From: Hofstenia miamia | Lineage: Eukaryota; Xenacoelomorpha; Acoela | Assembly: GCA_004352715.1 (NCBI GenBank) | Contig: SCFE01000109.1 | Location: 1,213,679 to 1,277,678 of the forward strand | DNA: 64,000 bases | Reading direction: 5' to 3' | In this document: in pieces, positions 38,501 to 46,490 of the stretch | How positions within the stretch are numbered: position 1 is the first letter of the stretch | How the letters are laid out: every line of letters begins with the position of its first letter | Notes under the pieces: generated by a model | Seen by the model: only the letters and a program-made list of their open reading frames with translations | Told to the model about the DNA's origin: nothing | Databases searched by the model: none | Translations under genes and position numbers: made by a program

Positions 38501-41500
38501 AAAATCTGAAAAATTTCAACATTTCGTGAAAAACAAATTTGAAATGATGCAACTAAATTTTTAGAAAATTTTAATTGGTTTTAAAAAATAACAAAACAAA
38601 GTTGAGAAAAGGAAATTCAATTCAGTAAATTCATTAAAATAGGTTAATAGAAGGGGGGGGGNTTTACTGCCTTGTTTTAAACATGATGTTTTAAACGCAC
38701 CCACCCTAGGTTTAACAAGCCAGAACTATGCTAAATAAATATGCATCATTATTAATAGCTGGCAGAGTACGATAAATATACCAGTTTTCCATGGCTCAAC
38801 TTGCTTTGACAACCATACATTTGTTATTTTTGATTGTACAGTTTTTACAAATTACAGCGAGAGCGATGGCCGAAAGGCCGTTGTTATTGTTCTTGAGGAT
38901 TTTGAAGATTTGTATGGGCTTGATTCACTTTATGATGATGTGATAGCCAGAAGTAATTCTGCTTTCGTTCTAAATGCTCTTCAGCATAGAAACTCATAAG
39001 ATTTTAAAATTTCACATATGCGAAGGTAGTTGTTTTCCACATATTGTTATTTTTATTTATTGTTCATTTCAACAATTTTATAAAATTGTAAAAAAATGAA
39101 ATGCACTTCAGAATATATTGTTCAGAAATTGACACAACTAATTGCGGTATGTACCTCAACCTATTTGATTTATTCAACTTAATCTGTAAGACAACCGTTT
39201 TGTATTAATACAACTTTAAGCCAAGTAATGTATATATTACTGAGTTAGCTTATTTGTCCAAATTTTTATAAATTTGATATTTCGTGCAATTAGTATTAAG
39301 AATGCATGTATGCGTCGAAAATAACTTCAATATGTTTGTCTTGCTAAATACCATTGAGTTTGAAATTGCAGGTATCACGCAAATTTTGAGGAAACATGAT
39401 ACATGTTATCATTTGTTTGTAACAGTGGTCTCCACTAAATGTTGGGAGACAAGTACTCCTAATTGTTATTTTCCATGGAAAATTCCTTTAAATTTAGTGA
39501 TTACATCATTAATACTGTGAAGCGACAAGGAATTGGCTCTTGTAGCACTCTTTTAATTTAGAATTATTTGATTTGACTCTTTGAAGCATTGGATTTAATA
39601 AATTACTTAATTGAATATCATTGAATTTTCTTTGGTATTCTTTGAGGTCCTTTCGTTTTACGTGAATTCATTTTATTTCCAAAACCAAAAACCTGCAACA
39701 GTTGTATAGTATGTTGGAATCATATATATTAACATTTACGAAAGGGGAATATTTTCTATATGGTAGTCTATTCTAAATATCAAAAGCGATCCAACAGTCA
39801 AATTAGATTATCACCATTTGACACTCTGGTCGGCATCCATTATTAAAAAAGTCCTGAAACATCAAGAAATTGTATATATTTTGCGTATTCAAATGTATTA
39901 GAAAACTTCAGGATTCCGAGTTTTGAAGTGTGATCTACGCCCAACTCCTACTTTTATATAATATGTACAAGTAATAGATTCACAATTAAATTTCTATTTG
40001 AGCTGTAATCTATTTAACAAATATATCTTCTGGAGTTATTTAGGCAGGTGAGGTTTATATGTATGGAAGTCGGATAAATATACATGTACTGTTTTCGGTT
40101 TTAATTATTTCAGCGTGACTTTTAATTTCTAGACGCAGATAATTCCGGAAACTGATGAAATTATAACTAAATGAATTTTGTATGTTCTTTAATTTTACTT
40201 TGTTTGTTTCTTAAAATTAAAAAACCTAATTGAATTTTGAGAGAAATTTTCACGAATTTTATAAGCAGTGCACAAGTCAGTGTCCGTTGTTTCCAGGAAT
40301 CTTGCTTTTAAGTTACCACATACTAACAGAATCATCAAGCATTTAAATGCGTAAGTGGACAGAATACATTTTAAGGCATTTTGATTGAGTGCAAAATGGA
40401 GCAGCGTTTAGACACCGATTTTTTTAAATATTTGAATGAATGTATTTTTCGCGAATATCTATAGCTGTGAACGTTTTGTGCAGAGCTCTCATACAAAAGT
40501 GTGCAAAGCGCCTCATCCATATGTATATTGAATATAGGTAATGTGATATATTAAAGACGCATCAAAAACTGAAATTATAATGCCCCTTTTTTTATTCTTA
40601 AAAATTTTTTATAAATGCTATTTTAATACAAATTTGCAAGAAATTACAATTGGAAAAAGTTGGGCCTATAAGAAGTAGGTATTACAATGAAAATGTTTGT
40701 TCAATTTATGATTTGCAAATCCTTTAATTACATAGTCGATATTTCTGACGTCAATTTGTGCAATCATTGAGGCTAACCCCCCAACCCTTAGATGAAATGA
40801 CAATAAGAACTCCGAAAGACTGCAAAACTGATTGGTTTGAAACATTCAAAATGGCTAAAACTATGCAATTAGTGTTAAATCTATAGCATCCTGAATTACA
40901 AAGGAAGAAGACATGGGCATGATAATCTTTGTCAAAATGAGTCAATCTAATGTAAATGCATTCAACCAATAGTTAGTTTTTTTCAAGATGTTTGGGCTGG
41001 CACTGCCTATAGTAGTACTATAAACTTATGTTTTCAGTACAGAAAATAATATATTCATAGAAGTAATCAACAGATATATTTTGGCTCAAGATAATGCAAT
41101 TTCTTGTCATTTTACAAGAACGTTTCAGTTCCAAATGGAATATTGGATTGACACAATCGTCTTTTTAGCAGCAAATCGATTGATAACATCTTGGAATAAA
41201 GTGAACTAACTATTTTCAATTTTGAGGAAACGAATCTTTTTCTTAAGTGTTCACAGCTGCCCCTAAACGTGCCAATGATTCTTTGATAGTGAAACTAAAC
41301 TGAATTAATAAATTAATAACGCAATAGTAAATTTGGTCAATATTGCTCAACATTCAAAAAACAAACGATGCTGTTTCCTCTTATTTAGTCACATTGTTTG
41401 TGCCAGTTTTGTACTTCTTAAAATGAAACTGACTACTTTAAAAAGCTTCGGAAGTCCGAAGCCATGTATTAAATATGTGAGTGCAGAGAATTGTGCTAAT

Positions 41501-42334
41501 TAATATATTGTGAAAGCGGCGTTAGCCATTTATTAATGTGTTACTACAACGCAGTAACTGGTTTGACCTGACTCTTGTCACTACAGAGTTTCAACAAGAT
41601 GATCCTCGCCAAAATGTTTGAAGCATAAATCATGTGAATCAATTTGATAAAAGAATTTGGTATTGCTTTTGTTATTTCAATCAACGTACTGAACGAAACG
41701 GGATGAATCACTTCAAATTTGTTTTGGAATGTTTGTTGGTTTCTTTTGTCATTCAGTTGTATCTTCTGAACCATTACATAACGTTATATAAGTGAACGAT
41801 CACACACTTTTTGTAACCCGTTTATTGTACATATTTGCAAAGATTTTCATTCAACCAATTTAAGCAATGTGTAACAAGTATGAAATTTGCGAGGTTTAAT
41901 TGAGGCGAACACCTTAGCGTCTCGAAAATTGTTTTTTAAAAAATAAATTATTCAGACAATGTTTTACAATACATTTGCAAAATTTAATTGTCAAAATTGG
42001 ACTATTTTGGAATCTATTCTAAAATTGCGAATGGTGGAAAAATGTGCTTTTTAAGCACAATTTGTTTAACTTTTGGACCAGAACTATCGTCGTCAATTGT
42101 CAGGCAGTTAAAAATATAAAATTGAAAATTTAACCTTTCACTCGGTCCTAAGTATAATTTATTTAGTTGGTAATATAGTCAATGACAAAATTTTTTTAGA
42201 ATTTGAAGAATGATAGTGAAAGTTTTCAAGTTTCCGATAGTGCCAGGCCACGCCATAAGCGCCATCACCGTAAAAGAAAACGTAATGAGACACCAATTGA
42301 CGCTATTCATTCTGAAGATCTCAGCATTGTGTAA
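17061..42334 (+). CDS. Plasma-membrane Na+/H+ exchanger (SLC9A, NHE2/3/5-like), 3' part, seven exons
   Basis: This spliced gene encodes the second half of an animal Na+/H+ antiporter, which exchanges Na+ for H+ across the plasma membrane to control pH and volume. Exons are 17061-17321, 19957-20188, 23076-23279, 23496-23690, 25222-25503, 35766-36005 and 42200-42334. All visible joins keep the frame (2+1 bases at the first, phase 0 afterwards). The protein runs from [17 protein letters not shown] (about TM8) through the conserved [13 protein letters not shown] and [15 protein letters not shown] (last TM) into a cytoplasmic regulatory tail. [15 protein letters not shown] and [10 protein letters not shown] are typical of the NHE3-like group. 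The exons for TM1-7, with the ion-binding Asn-Asp/Asp-Asp helix, are not visible. They may lie upstream of the window or be missing from the assembly. Introns hold several transposons, mostly antisense. Confidence 0.88.
17322..19163. other. NHE intron sequence, no gene recognised
   Basis: Contains (AT)n at 17471-17512, a single N at 17381 and a C-rich run near 18847. No coding signal is supported. Confidence 0.6.
19164..19532 (-). CDS. Hypothetical ORF of 122 aa, antisense in an NHE intron
   Basis: The ORF opens [18 protein letters not shown], continues with helical text ([19 protein letters not shown], then [14 protein letters not shown]) and ends in a hydrophobic part ([18 protein letters not shown]). 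Internal sites could act as splice signals (GAGAAAG|GTACAG; TTTATCTCAG), so it may be a first exon and not a complete gene. The block 'E-x3-Q-x2-L-x-K-x2-HH' faintly recalls the nucleolar NEPRO/DUF4477 pattern, but I would not assign it on that. The length is unusual for chance in such AT-rich sequence. Confidence 0.3.
   Translation of the reverse strand: MDFDVAPFGSKPKKYILSKTDGVQNFQRKVQNELNSLLLVSEYTIFQTMLIKKQHHHLKNRENKLYIATLYIGKVLGCVCKYLIQMEAQNTIVLLFTQECQNIHTLLFISVFASGTTQRMFN
19957..20188 (+). CDS. NHE exon b (TM10-TM11, GIRGA motif)
   Basis: Acceptor TGTATTTTTAG at 19956, donor TTTTGAG|GTTAGA at 20189. The peptide includes [19 protein letters not shown] and [18 protein letters not shown]. 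The Arg in the G-[IL]-RGA motif is conserved in plasma-membrane NHEs and is needed for activity and pH sensing in mammalian relatives. The leading base completes an Arg codon split with exon a. Confidence 0.92.
20189..23075. other. NHE intron, no gene recognised
   Basis: AT-rich. ORFs at 20877-21059 and 22463-22731 lack domain character. Confidence 0.6.
23076..23279 (+). CDS. NHE exon c (last membrane span, start of cytoplasmic tail)
   Basis: Acceptor TTTTATTTAG, donor GATCAG|GTGACT; 68 codons, phase 0 at both ends. It encodes [20 protein letters not shown], the hallmark final TM, and then [17 protein letters not shown], matching the juxtamembrane region where the calcineurin-B-homologous protein binds mammalian NHEs. 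Confidence 0.93.
23496..23690 (+). CDS. NHE exon d (proximal cytoplasmic tail)
   Basis: Acceptor TTGATTTAG, donor ATTCCG|GTTTGT; 65 codons, phase 0. It includes [15 protein letters not shown] and [18 protein letters not shown], equivalent to the 'RFDxxYLRPLLIR...LxIRDAI' block of NHE2/3-type exchangers. It ends in a Ser/Asn-rich linker. Confidence 0.9.
23796..23910. mobile_element. hAT-type MITE, 115 bp, in an NHE intron
   Basis: Terminal inverted repeats: TAGAGATGGGCG at the left, and the right end reads CTCATCTCTA. Flanking 8-bp duplications match at 7 of 8 positions: GAATAATC (23788-23795) and GTATAATC (23911-23918). The interior has CACCGCAATG ... CATTTTTACC and no coding. The 8-bp duplication and TAGAGATGRG ends are typical of non-autonomous hAT elements. 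Confidence 0.8.
23919..25221. other. NHE intron, no gene recognised
   Basis: AT-rich intronic sequence with no supported feature. Confidence 0.6.
25222..25503 (+). CDS. NHE exon e (cytoplasmic tail, His-rich)
   Basis: The frame from 25222 to the donor AAAGAG|GTTTGT encodes [34 protein letters not shown], a His-rich stretch ([19 protein letters not shown]) and [18 protein letters not shown], rich in basic and Ser residues as expected for a phospho-regulated tail. The acceptor at 25221 (GAGAGTTTAG) is weak. A stronger acceptor (ATATTACTGCAG) 19 bp upstream would read [13 protein letters not shown] and then hit TGA. So either the weak site is used or one base is wrong in the assembly. Confidence 0.75.
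25504..27635. other. NHE intron, no gene recognised
   Basis: AT-rich intronic sequence with a G-run near 26325. No supported coding. Confidence 0.6.
27640..29276 (-). pseudogene. piggyBac transposase relic (minus strand, NHE intron)
   Basis: The longest open part (29276-29010) is an acidic N-terminus ([15 protein letters not shown] ... [12 protein letters not shown]) ending [11 protein letters not shown], as in piggyBac proteins. After a decayed middle, the signature [14 protein letters not shown] (about 28558-28515) is followed by [18 protein letters not shown]. Next come a [15 protein letters not shown] segment, [18 protein letters not shown] (about 28080-28020) and a C-terminal Cys-containing tail near 27740-27640. 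The first catalytic Asp (DEQL) remains, but the 'DNFFTS' Asp position is not recognisable and there are several stops and frameshifts. TTAA-flanked ends were not found. Confidence 0.8.
29300..30036. other. NHE intron, no gene recognised
   Basis: AT-rich sequence with no supported feature. Confidence 0.55.
30037..30294 (-). pseudogene. Unidentified coding-like exon with stops
   Basis: Behind a minus-strand acceptor (GTTTTTCAG) at 30295, a frame gives [32 protein letters not shown] and [18 protein letters not shown], with two in-frame stops. GC content is higher than in neighbouring sequence. It does not match the adjacent transposons as I know them. Origin unknown. Confidence 0.3.
30478..32856 (-). 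pseudogene. hAT-superfamily transposase relic, ZMYM/DUF4371 type
   Basis: Minus strand from an ATG at 32856. The N-terminus is charged ([20 protein letters not shown] ... [10 protein letters not shown]). The TTF-type zinc-finger region follows ([23 protein letters not shown]-like, about 32520-32400), then DUF4371 ([34 protein letters not shown], 32080-31830). The middle domain is [17 protein letters not shown] (31600). The hAT C-terminal dimerisation block is split over frames ([53 protein letters not shown], to about 30600). Frameshifts break the gene at four or more points. The element end CAGTGCTGGATTAAGGC starts at 30478, but the opposite end was not identified. Mobile in the past, dead now. 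Confidence 0.85.
32857..34695. other. NHE intron, no gene supported
   Basis: Minus ORFs of 93-96 codons (32898-33188 and 33332-33613) and 66 codons (34122-34322) show no domain. Near 34358-34388, GCCCCCCAGG and GACGCCACTG resemble a hAT-type right end. Confidence 0.5.
34696..34730. repeat. Perfect-looking 14-bp hairpin
   Basis: CATAGCGTTATTAT (34696-34709) pairs with ATAATAATGCTATG (34717-34730), 13 Watson-Crick pairs plus one G-T, around a 7-nt loop. No gene context identifies a function. Confidence 0.6.
34731..35765. other. NHE intron, no gene recognised
   Basis: AT-rich sequence, no supported feature. Confidence 0.6.
35766..36005 (+). CDS. NHE exon f (acidic cytoplasmic tail)
   Basis: Acceptor TTATTATTTAG, donor CTCTAT|GTAAAT; 80 codons, phase 0 at both ends. 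It opens [16 protein letters not shown], is acidic and Trp-containing ([29 protein letters not shown]) and ends PRKSHLY. GC content is clearly above flanking intron, which supports coding. No catalytic role; this is the regulatory tail. Confidence 0.75.
36570..36577. repeat. Target-site duplication GGTTTAAC (left)
   Basis: Eight bases identical to 38709-38716, flanking the hAT element, as expected for hAT transposition. Confidence 0.9.
36786..38138 (-). CDS. hAT transposase, main exon (RNase H-like core and hATC)
   Basis: Open 450-codon frame with no internal stop. All three hAT catalytic positions can be seen: D in [10 protein letters not shown] (about residue 71), D in [10 protein letters not shown] (about 136), and E in [13 protein letters not shown] near the C-terminus. 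The CxxH site is present ([13 protein letters not shown]), and so are the hATC dimerisation residues ([24 protein letters not shown]). The Met at 38138 may be only an in-frame codon: an acceptor (TTTGCTTAG) at about 38101 suggests that a real exon starts at 'ATTTCCG' and joins an upstream exon with the DNA-binding domain. Among the best-preserved coding sequence in the window, so transposition was probably recent. Confidence 0.9.
   Translation of the reverse strand: MINIDKLINNVCLDFRSAENVQFKKLVQTLRPGTTIPDRHDIAGKHLDEIYEQGKSKVVQIAEGHFVTLAMDGWSSPVNDPVIGISFVLAGTCYLVNTINTTGDSHSATFLFDLAKQHIELCESEWKVKVGSVVTDNASNMNLMRQHLNEFNPKIHVYGCNAHIANLLAKDILSSKEMKKVLSKIILVLKFLRNNHAASAELKAKKMNRPNLPCETRWNSNVDSLDYFVIHWSDIACIVNSLLKPTDTVYQAMEELPLKRAASDTLEFLRPLGNALDKLQSDNCTIAECVEIWNDLTEKTPNEYMEKLAARKTMALPNVFYAANLLDHRYRGNRLSPVEVAAAMEYLQMVEAKCLPEITKFLGFEPPYCNYLFGDGYNAVAPSAWWSSGLRLGFDESFTIIAKSLVTAIGSSAGLERQFSKLGMTYGKLRSNLDIEKAGKMSFLYRQLNH
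38209..38494 (-). pseudogene. hAT transposase N-terminal BED-finger exon, frameshifted
   Basis: ATG at about 38494 starts [18 protein letters not shown]. The BED finger continues in the next frame with CKRCQ and [11 protein letters not shown], then a Pro/Ser/Thr linker ([16 protein letters not shown]) and [12 protein letters not shown], before a donor ATAAG|GTAAAA. A shift of one base lies within the finger near 38425. It could be a sequencing error or real decay; if real, this copy lacks a working DNA-binding domain. Confidence 0.65.
38709..38716. repeat. Target-site duplication GGTTTAAC (right)
   Basis: Identical to 36570-36577. Confidence 0.9.
38858..38999 (+). CDS. Candidate alternative last exon of the NHE gene
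   Basis: Behind an acceptor (ACAAATTACAG) a frame encodes [36 protein letters not shown] and [10 protein letters not shown], then TAA at 38997. Codon use and the acidic/hydrophobic pattern look coding, and it lies 3' of exon f in the same strand. The phase (one leading base) does not fit exon f's phase-0 donor, and there is no clear poly(A) signal. It could belong to a splice form with another exon, or be a fragment of something else. Confidence 0.33.
39000..42199. other. NHE last intron, no gene recognised
   Basis: AT-rich. ORFs at 39284-39520, 40751-40969 and 41544-41774 show no domain character. Confidence 0.6.
42200..42334 (+). CDS. NHE exon g (C-terminus and stop)
   Basis: Acceptor ATTTTTTTAG. 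Phase 0 joins exon f. It encodes [16 protein letters not shown], a very basic stretch ([15 protein letters not shown]) and [14 protein letters not shown], ending TAA 42332-42334. The C-terminal SIV is not a classical PDZ ligand, although a type-I-like S-x-V reading (L-S-I-V) is close to one. Possible poly(A) signals AATAAA lie near 42608-42620, just before the Polinton. Confidence 0.75.
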   Translation, partial: NLKNDSESFQVSDSARPRHKRHHRKRKRNETPIDAIHSEDLSIV

Positions 42335-42652
42335 TTTGTAATCTTTAAAGTACAATCCATAAATTGTCTGGGAAATTTTGATTGTCATTCCTTAATTGCA
42401 ATTTCTCGAATTATTAAAGTGACATTTTGTCTAAATTTTTTTAATATGTTTGTAGTTTTATAAAAATATTTGTATTATTTGTAAAGATAATGTAAATTTT
42501 TGTAATTCAATTTTTATTGTTTTTATTTTTTGATTAAGATTATTAATACATACTAGGAAGCGGCCGGGCTATGCACGGAGATTTCAATGGGCTGTATTAG
42601 ATCTTTAATAAATGAATAAACTTTAAACAAACTATATGTTGTGTATTATAGA

Positions 42653-42658
42653 GATAGG
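42653..42658. repeat. Target-site duplication GATAGG (left)
   Basis: Six bases repeated exactly at 53382-53387, the duplication length made by Polinton integrases. Confidence 0.92.
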
Positions 42659-43190
42659 AGTAGTAAGAGGGACTCGTACGACGTGGTACACTTGACCTTT
42701 GACCTTGATGGGGATGTCTGTGATGTAATTGTATACTTTGGCCGTCTGTGTATCTCTGACGTCATTGCAACATATTTTTTTGTTGTAATATTTCTTGGCA
42801 AACACATTTGTTTGTAGTCTATTGTTTAAATGTAACCAATTTTTTTATTCATATTACATAAATAATTGGCCGTGTATATTGGCGGAGGTGTATCTCTGAC
42901 GTCATTGGAATATATTCTTTTGTTGTAATATTTGTTGGCAAACACATTTGTTTGCAGTTTATTGTTTAAAATGTAGCCAATTTTTTTGTGAATACATGTT
43001 TTTGGAATTACATAATTAATAAGTCAAAAATCCCATGAGATTAGAATTATTGCAATCTATTGTTTAAATGTAACCAATTTGTTTACTTGCTTATTTACGT
43101 GGCCTAATTTAGTTTACATACTTGTTTTTTTTAACATACATGACATTGGAAATAACACATTAATTTAGTTTACATACTTATTTTACATTG
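42659..43190 (+). repeat. Polinton left terminal inverted repeat
   Basis: 42659-43000 matches the reverse complement of 53040-53381 closely; weaker similarity continues to about 43190. Internally it has two tandem units, each with CRE (TGACGTCA at 42757 and 42897), TTGTTGTAATATTT, GGCAAACACATTTGTTTG and ATTGTTTAAA(A)TGTA(A/G)CCAATT. A DR1-like TGACCTTTGACCT lies at 42693-42705. Confidence 0.92.
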
Positions 43191-43242
43191 GACGTGGAAA
43201 TTGGCGGGTGTGCTTTAGTAACGTTATGACAGCTATTCCAGC

Positions 43243-43831
43243 GTGACTCGCGTGACATTTGGAGAAATTTTTAGGAAAACAACTTCAAATTATGTGAGAT
43301 GAAAAAGAAAAATTGGAAAAATGTTCAGCAGCTTCTGAGAACATACCACAAAGATGAAAAACAGTTATAGATATTCAGTTTTTAGTGAGACCTCTTGAAA
43401 TCATGGCCAATTTTTCACTTGTGACTCGCGTGACATCTAGAAATAGAAAATTTCTAACTGCAGTGGGAATATGTTCAATTCCTAGTAGACCAGTTACTTA
43501 CAGAAGCTCTTATTCATTTTGAAAGTAAGCCAAACATAGATTTAAAGGTAGAAAATTACAAAAACTTCAGGCCTACTTTTTTCCCCTATTTATGCCCTCA
43601 GACATTTGTGACTGATGTGACAGATTTTTGTGACTCGCGTGACACAGTAGAGGTTTACTGAAAACATTTATGAATTAAACAATACCAGTTAGCTTTATCT
43701 TATGAAATGCTTCTCTGTAGTGTACAATGGAACTATATAGTCAATCAAAAAGAAAAAAAGTAATCATACAATATGGAAAAAGGTGCATTTCACCAGGTTA
43801 ACTTTAGTCTAAATTTGTGACTCGCGTGACA
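43243..43831. repeat. Interspersed 15-mer GTGACTCGCGTGACA, four exact copies
   Basis: Exact copies at 43243, 43421, 43630 and 43817, and a diverged one (GTGACTGATGTGACA) at 43608. Spacing is about 180-190 bp. Flanking sequence is not obviously repeated. It lies just inside the left Polinton TIR. No open frame covers it. Confidence 0.9.
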
Positions 43832-44287
43832 CCACCAGCGAAACTCTCTTTTGTGTTCCATTAGCACCCAAATATTTTTAACTAACAAGTTTTGATAGTT
43901 GAATCATCTTTAATGGACTAAGTTCTAAGGTTTTTGCACAAAAATAGCCTTCTCTTTGCATGCAACATCTGAAAATAAGCTAAACTTAGCTCAATTCTTT
44001 TTTTCCCCCGAAATAATTAAAAGTAGGTGCTTCTGTTGAAAGAGCACAGGATATTGATATTCCTTGCACACAAACTAAAATTTGTAAAATTTCAATCATT
44101 TGGACCTATAAGAAGTCATTTCTATAAGTTTTGGTGTCAAAAATAAAATTTGAAATTTTGCCTTGGGTGTTAACAATACTGTGGAATGGCTGATGATGTG
44201 TTGACTGATTAAACAACTCAATCTATATATTCACCCAAATCGTGAGATAAAATCTTTATTCTTCTTCTACGCAAATTCATTTTTCTT

Positions 44288-44769
44288 ATGGCAATGTCTG
44301 TTGAAACCATAGCATCTGGTACACTTGTTAATCTATTTGACGAGTTATGTACAACTCCACCACCAGCCTCCAAGTATTATCCGCTAACACAAGAGATGAT
44401 GGTGCCTCCTCCTGCACCTGTAAAAGAAAACGAAGGACTCAACACAAGCGAGGACGTCCTGTAGTCAATAATAATGCAATTTTCTCCAACACTATTGAAG
44501 ACGACAATGTTTTACACTGTTTAAATGATGTCAATTCCTAGTCATTACAATGTATTTTTTCAACCGCAAGTCCTGCTAGTGAACTTCCGAAAAAACTTTG
44601 GCTAGCTTAGTTGAACACAAGATATGGTGTTTATTATTTTGTGCCTAAACGCTATGTCTGTGCATTGGATGAAAATTACAAGGTTTTGATCAATAAACTT
44701 TTTCGCAATGATGACATTGTTGGAAACAATGCTGTTGCAAAACGTAGTGTATTACAGTTTAGTAAATAG
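44288..44769 (+). pseudogene. Decayed Polinton-internal gene with a basic AT-hook-like stretch
   Basis: Three coding-like pieces in different frames. 44288-44464 starts MAMSVETIASGTLVNLFDEL. 44347-44541 contains CTCKRKRRTQHKRGRPVV, a basic segment with the RGRP core of an AT-hook. 44610-44769 reads GVYYFVPKRYVCALDENY, then KVLINKLFRNDDIVGNN, to TAG. They could be exons or one frameshifted gene. A DNA-binding role is suggested only by the basic segment. No known Polinton gene could be matched. Confidence 0.35.
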
Positions 44770-45331
44770 AAAATGTATAGTTTTGCTTTCACTCTTTTTT
44801 CTACATGTACTAGTTAATATGTTTGATAAATTATTACATTTCGTAAACATTAGTTTTAATATAAAAAATTGGAACTCCTTCATTGTAAATAGGTAAAAAT
44901 CTATAGTATTCTGTAAACTGATAAATGTCAATGTTTTACCTAGCTATTTATTTAACATGCAATTCACATTCAAATTTAGCATGAGGGAAGGATGATTGAA
45001 GTAAATTAATCGCTAGTTTAGTAAATTTAATTATTTTACAATGTGAATGTAGAAATGATTTGTACGTGTTTCATTAATGGTAGATTTCTAGAAATACATC
45101 TCATCAACTAAGTTCAATAAGTGTAATATTAGATATGAGATGCATGTTATGTATAATAATATAATTAGGTAAAAAATAACTATATACATTTATATACAGG
45201 TTAATATACAATACTCTAACGAATATCCATGATCAGGAAAAATATTTAATCTATTGTCTTTGATCTCTCCATCAATAAGTGCGAAAATTTTCGGGATTGC
45301 AATGTCTATTGGAACCCTTCCTCATAGTAGT
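44770..45331. other. No gene recognised (Polinton interior)
   Basis: AT-rich sequence, no supported feature. Confidence 0.5.
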
Positions 45332-45679
45332 CTATCGACTTTTTAAAATTTGCGCTGCGGCAAATGTATGAGGCAGATTCTCGCCACATAATTTAAAGTT
45401 TAAGGTATCTACATCTATATGAGGAGCAAAGGCCAAACACATATCGCAAGTGCATTGTCCTTGTGAGGGCTGAAACTGAACATGCACAATTTTATAATCG
45501 CCAAGTGGTATATTCTGGTGATTTATTAATTTGTGCATATTTTGCAAAACACACATCTTGTGTTCAATTGCTGAAAAATTCTGTAAAACGTTATCAAAGC
45601 TGCATTCGAGAAATACATTAGTTGTCATTTCCAAAATTGCGAATAGTAGTTTTAAAATATCCGTAAAATTGATAAACAT
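45332..45679 (-). CDS. Hypothetical protein, 115 aa, inside the Polinton
   Basis: Intact ORF. The N-terminal half is hydrophobic/helical (MFINFTDILKLLFAILEM). The C-terminal half has a Cys cluster (GQCTCDMCLAFAPHIDVD, with CxCxxC) and a later Cys (NFKLCGENLPHTF). Polintons often carry lineage-specific small genes, and this may be one. No family recognised. It lies between the decayed gene at 44.3-44.8 kb and the LINE insertion. Confidence 0.35.
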   Translation of the reverse strand: MFINFTDILKLLFAILEMTTNVFLECSFDNVLQNFSAIEHKMCVLQNMHKLINHQNIPLGDYKIVHVQFQPSQGQCTCDMCLAFAPHIDVDTLNFKLCGENLPHTFAAAQILKSR

Positions 45680-46490
45680 AGAGTTTTTGTGATTGGCTAC
45701 TTTTTACGTTTGGCAGTGTACATATAAGATAAGATAAGATAATCTATATTCATTCGAATTTTTTACAATATTTTACTGATACTTCAAGTGAATAGCGTCA
45801 TTAACTACTGTGTACAAAAAATGAATAATAGCAAAAATGAAATAAATATAAAGACTGACTAAAAAATACACTGACAATGGATAGCTTACTAATTTCGATT
45901 TATTGTATAATCGTTATTATAAAATTTAAATCCTATCCAAGATCTACCTGATATAAACTTTTGTTTGAGAAATAATAATTTTAATTCTTTTTTGAATTTC
46001 TTAAGGTTGTCTATTATTTTCATTTCTTTTGGCAATATATTCCAGTTATAAATTGCAGTATTAATAGAGGATTGACTCATGATATTCTTATTAAATTTAA
46101 CACGTGAGTAGTTTTTTGCTGTTTATTTTGCTTCAGACAATCTGTCACAAATGAGAATGATATTTCGTTGTAGGGTGGAATTTTCTTAATGAATTTGAAG
46201 AAATAAATAAAAATATTTTAAATAATTTACTCTAGTGGAAAAAGAATAGATTTAGAAATATATTCTTTTGTTTTAGAAGAGTTTTTATTACAAATATTTA
46301 ATGCCCATTTTAGTTGAACTCGAAGCTTTTTTATCATTAGGCTTGGTACATTAGTATATAAGATATTAGCATAGTTTAAATTACTCATAACAAAAGCATG
46401 AAACATTTGAATTACTGCAATTGGGGGGTAACTGTTGGGAAACATGGGATATCTTTCTAATACCTATAGCCATTTTTTTAATAATAGTAT

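Larger units (their letters stand above)
36578..38708 (-). mobile_element. Complete hAT (ZBED-type) transposon, 2131 bp
   Basis: Ends are CAGGGTGGGTG at the left and CACCCACCCTA at the right, an 11-bp inverted repeat with one mismatch at the outermost base. The similarity continues inwards (TTTAAAACG versus GTTTTAAACGC). A perfect 8-bp duplication, GGTTTAAC, flanks it. The transposase gene lies on the minus strand, antisense to the host NHE gene, in its last intron. Confidence 0.93.
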
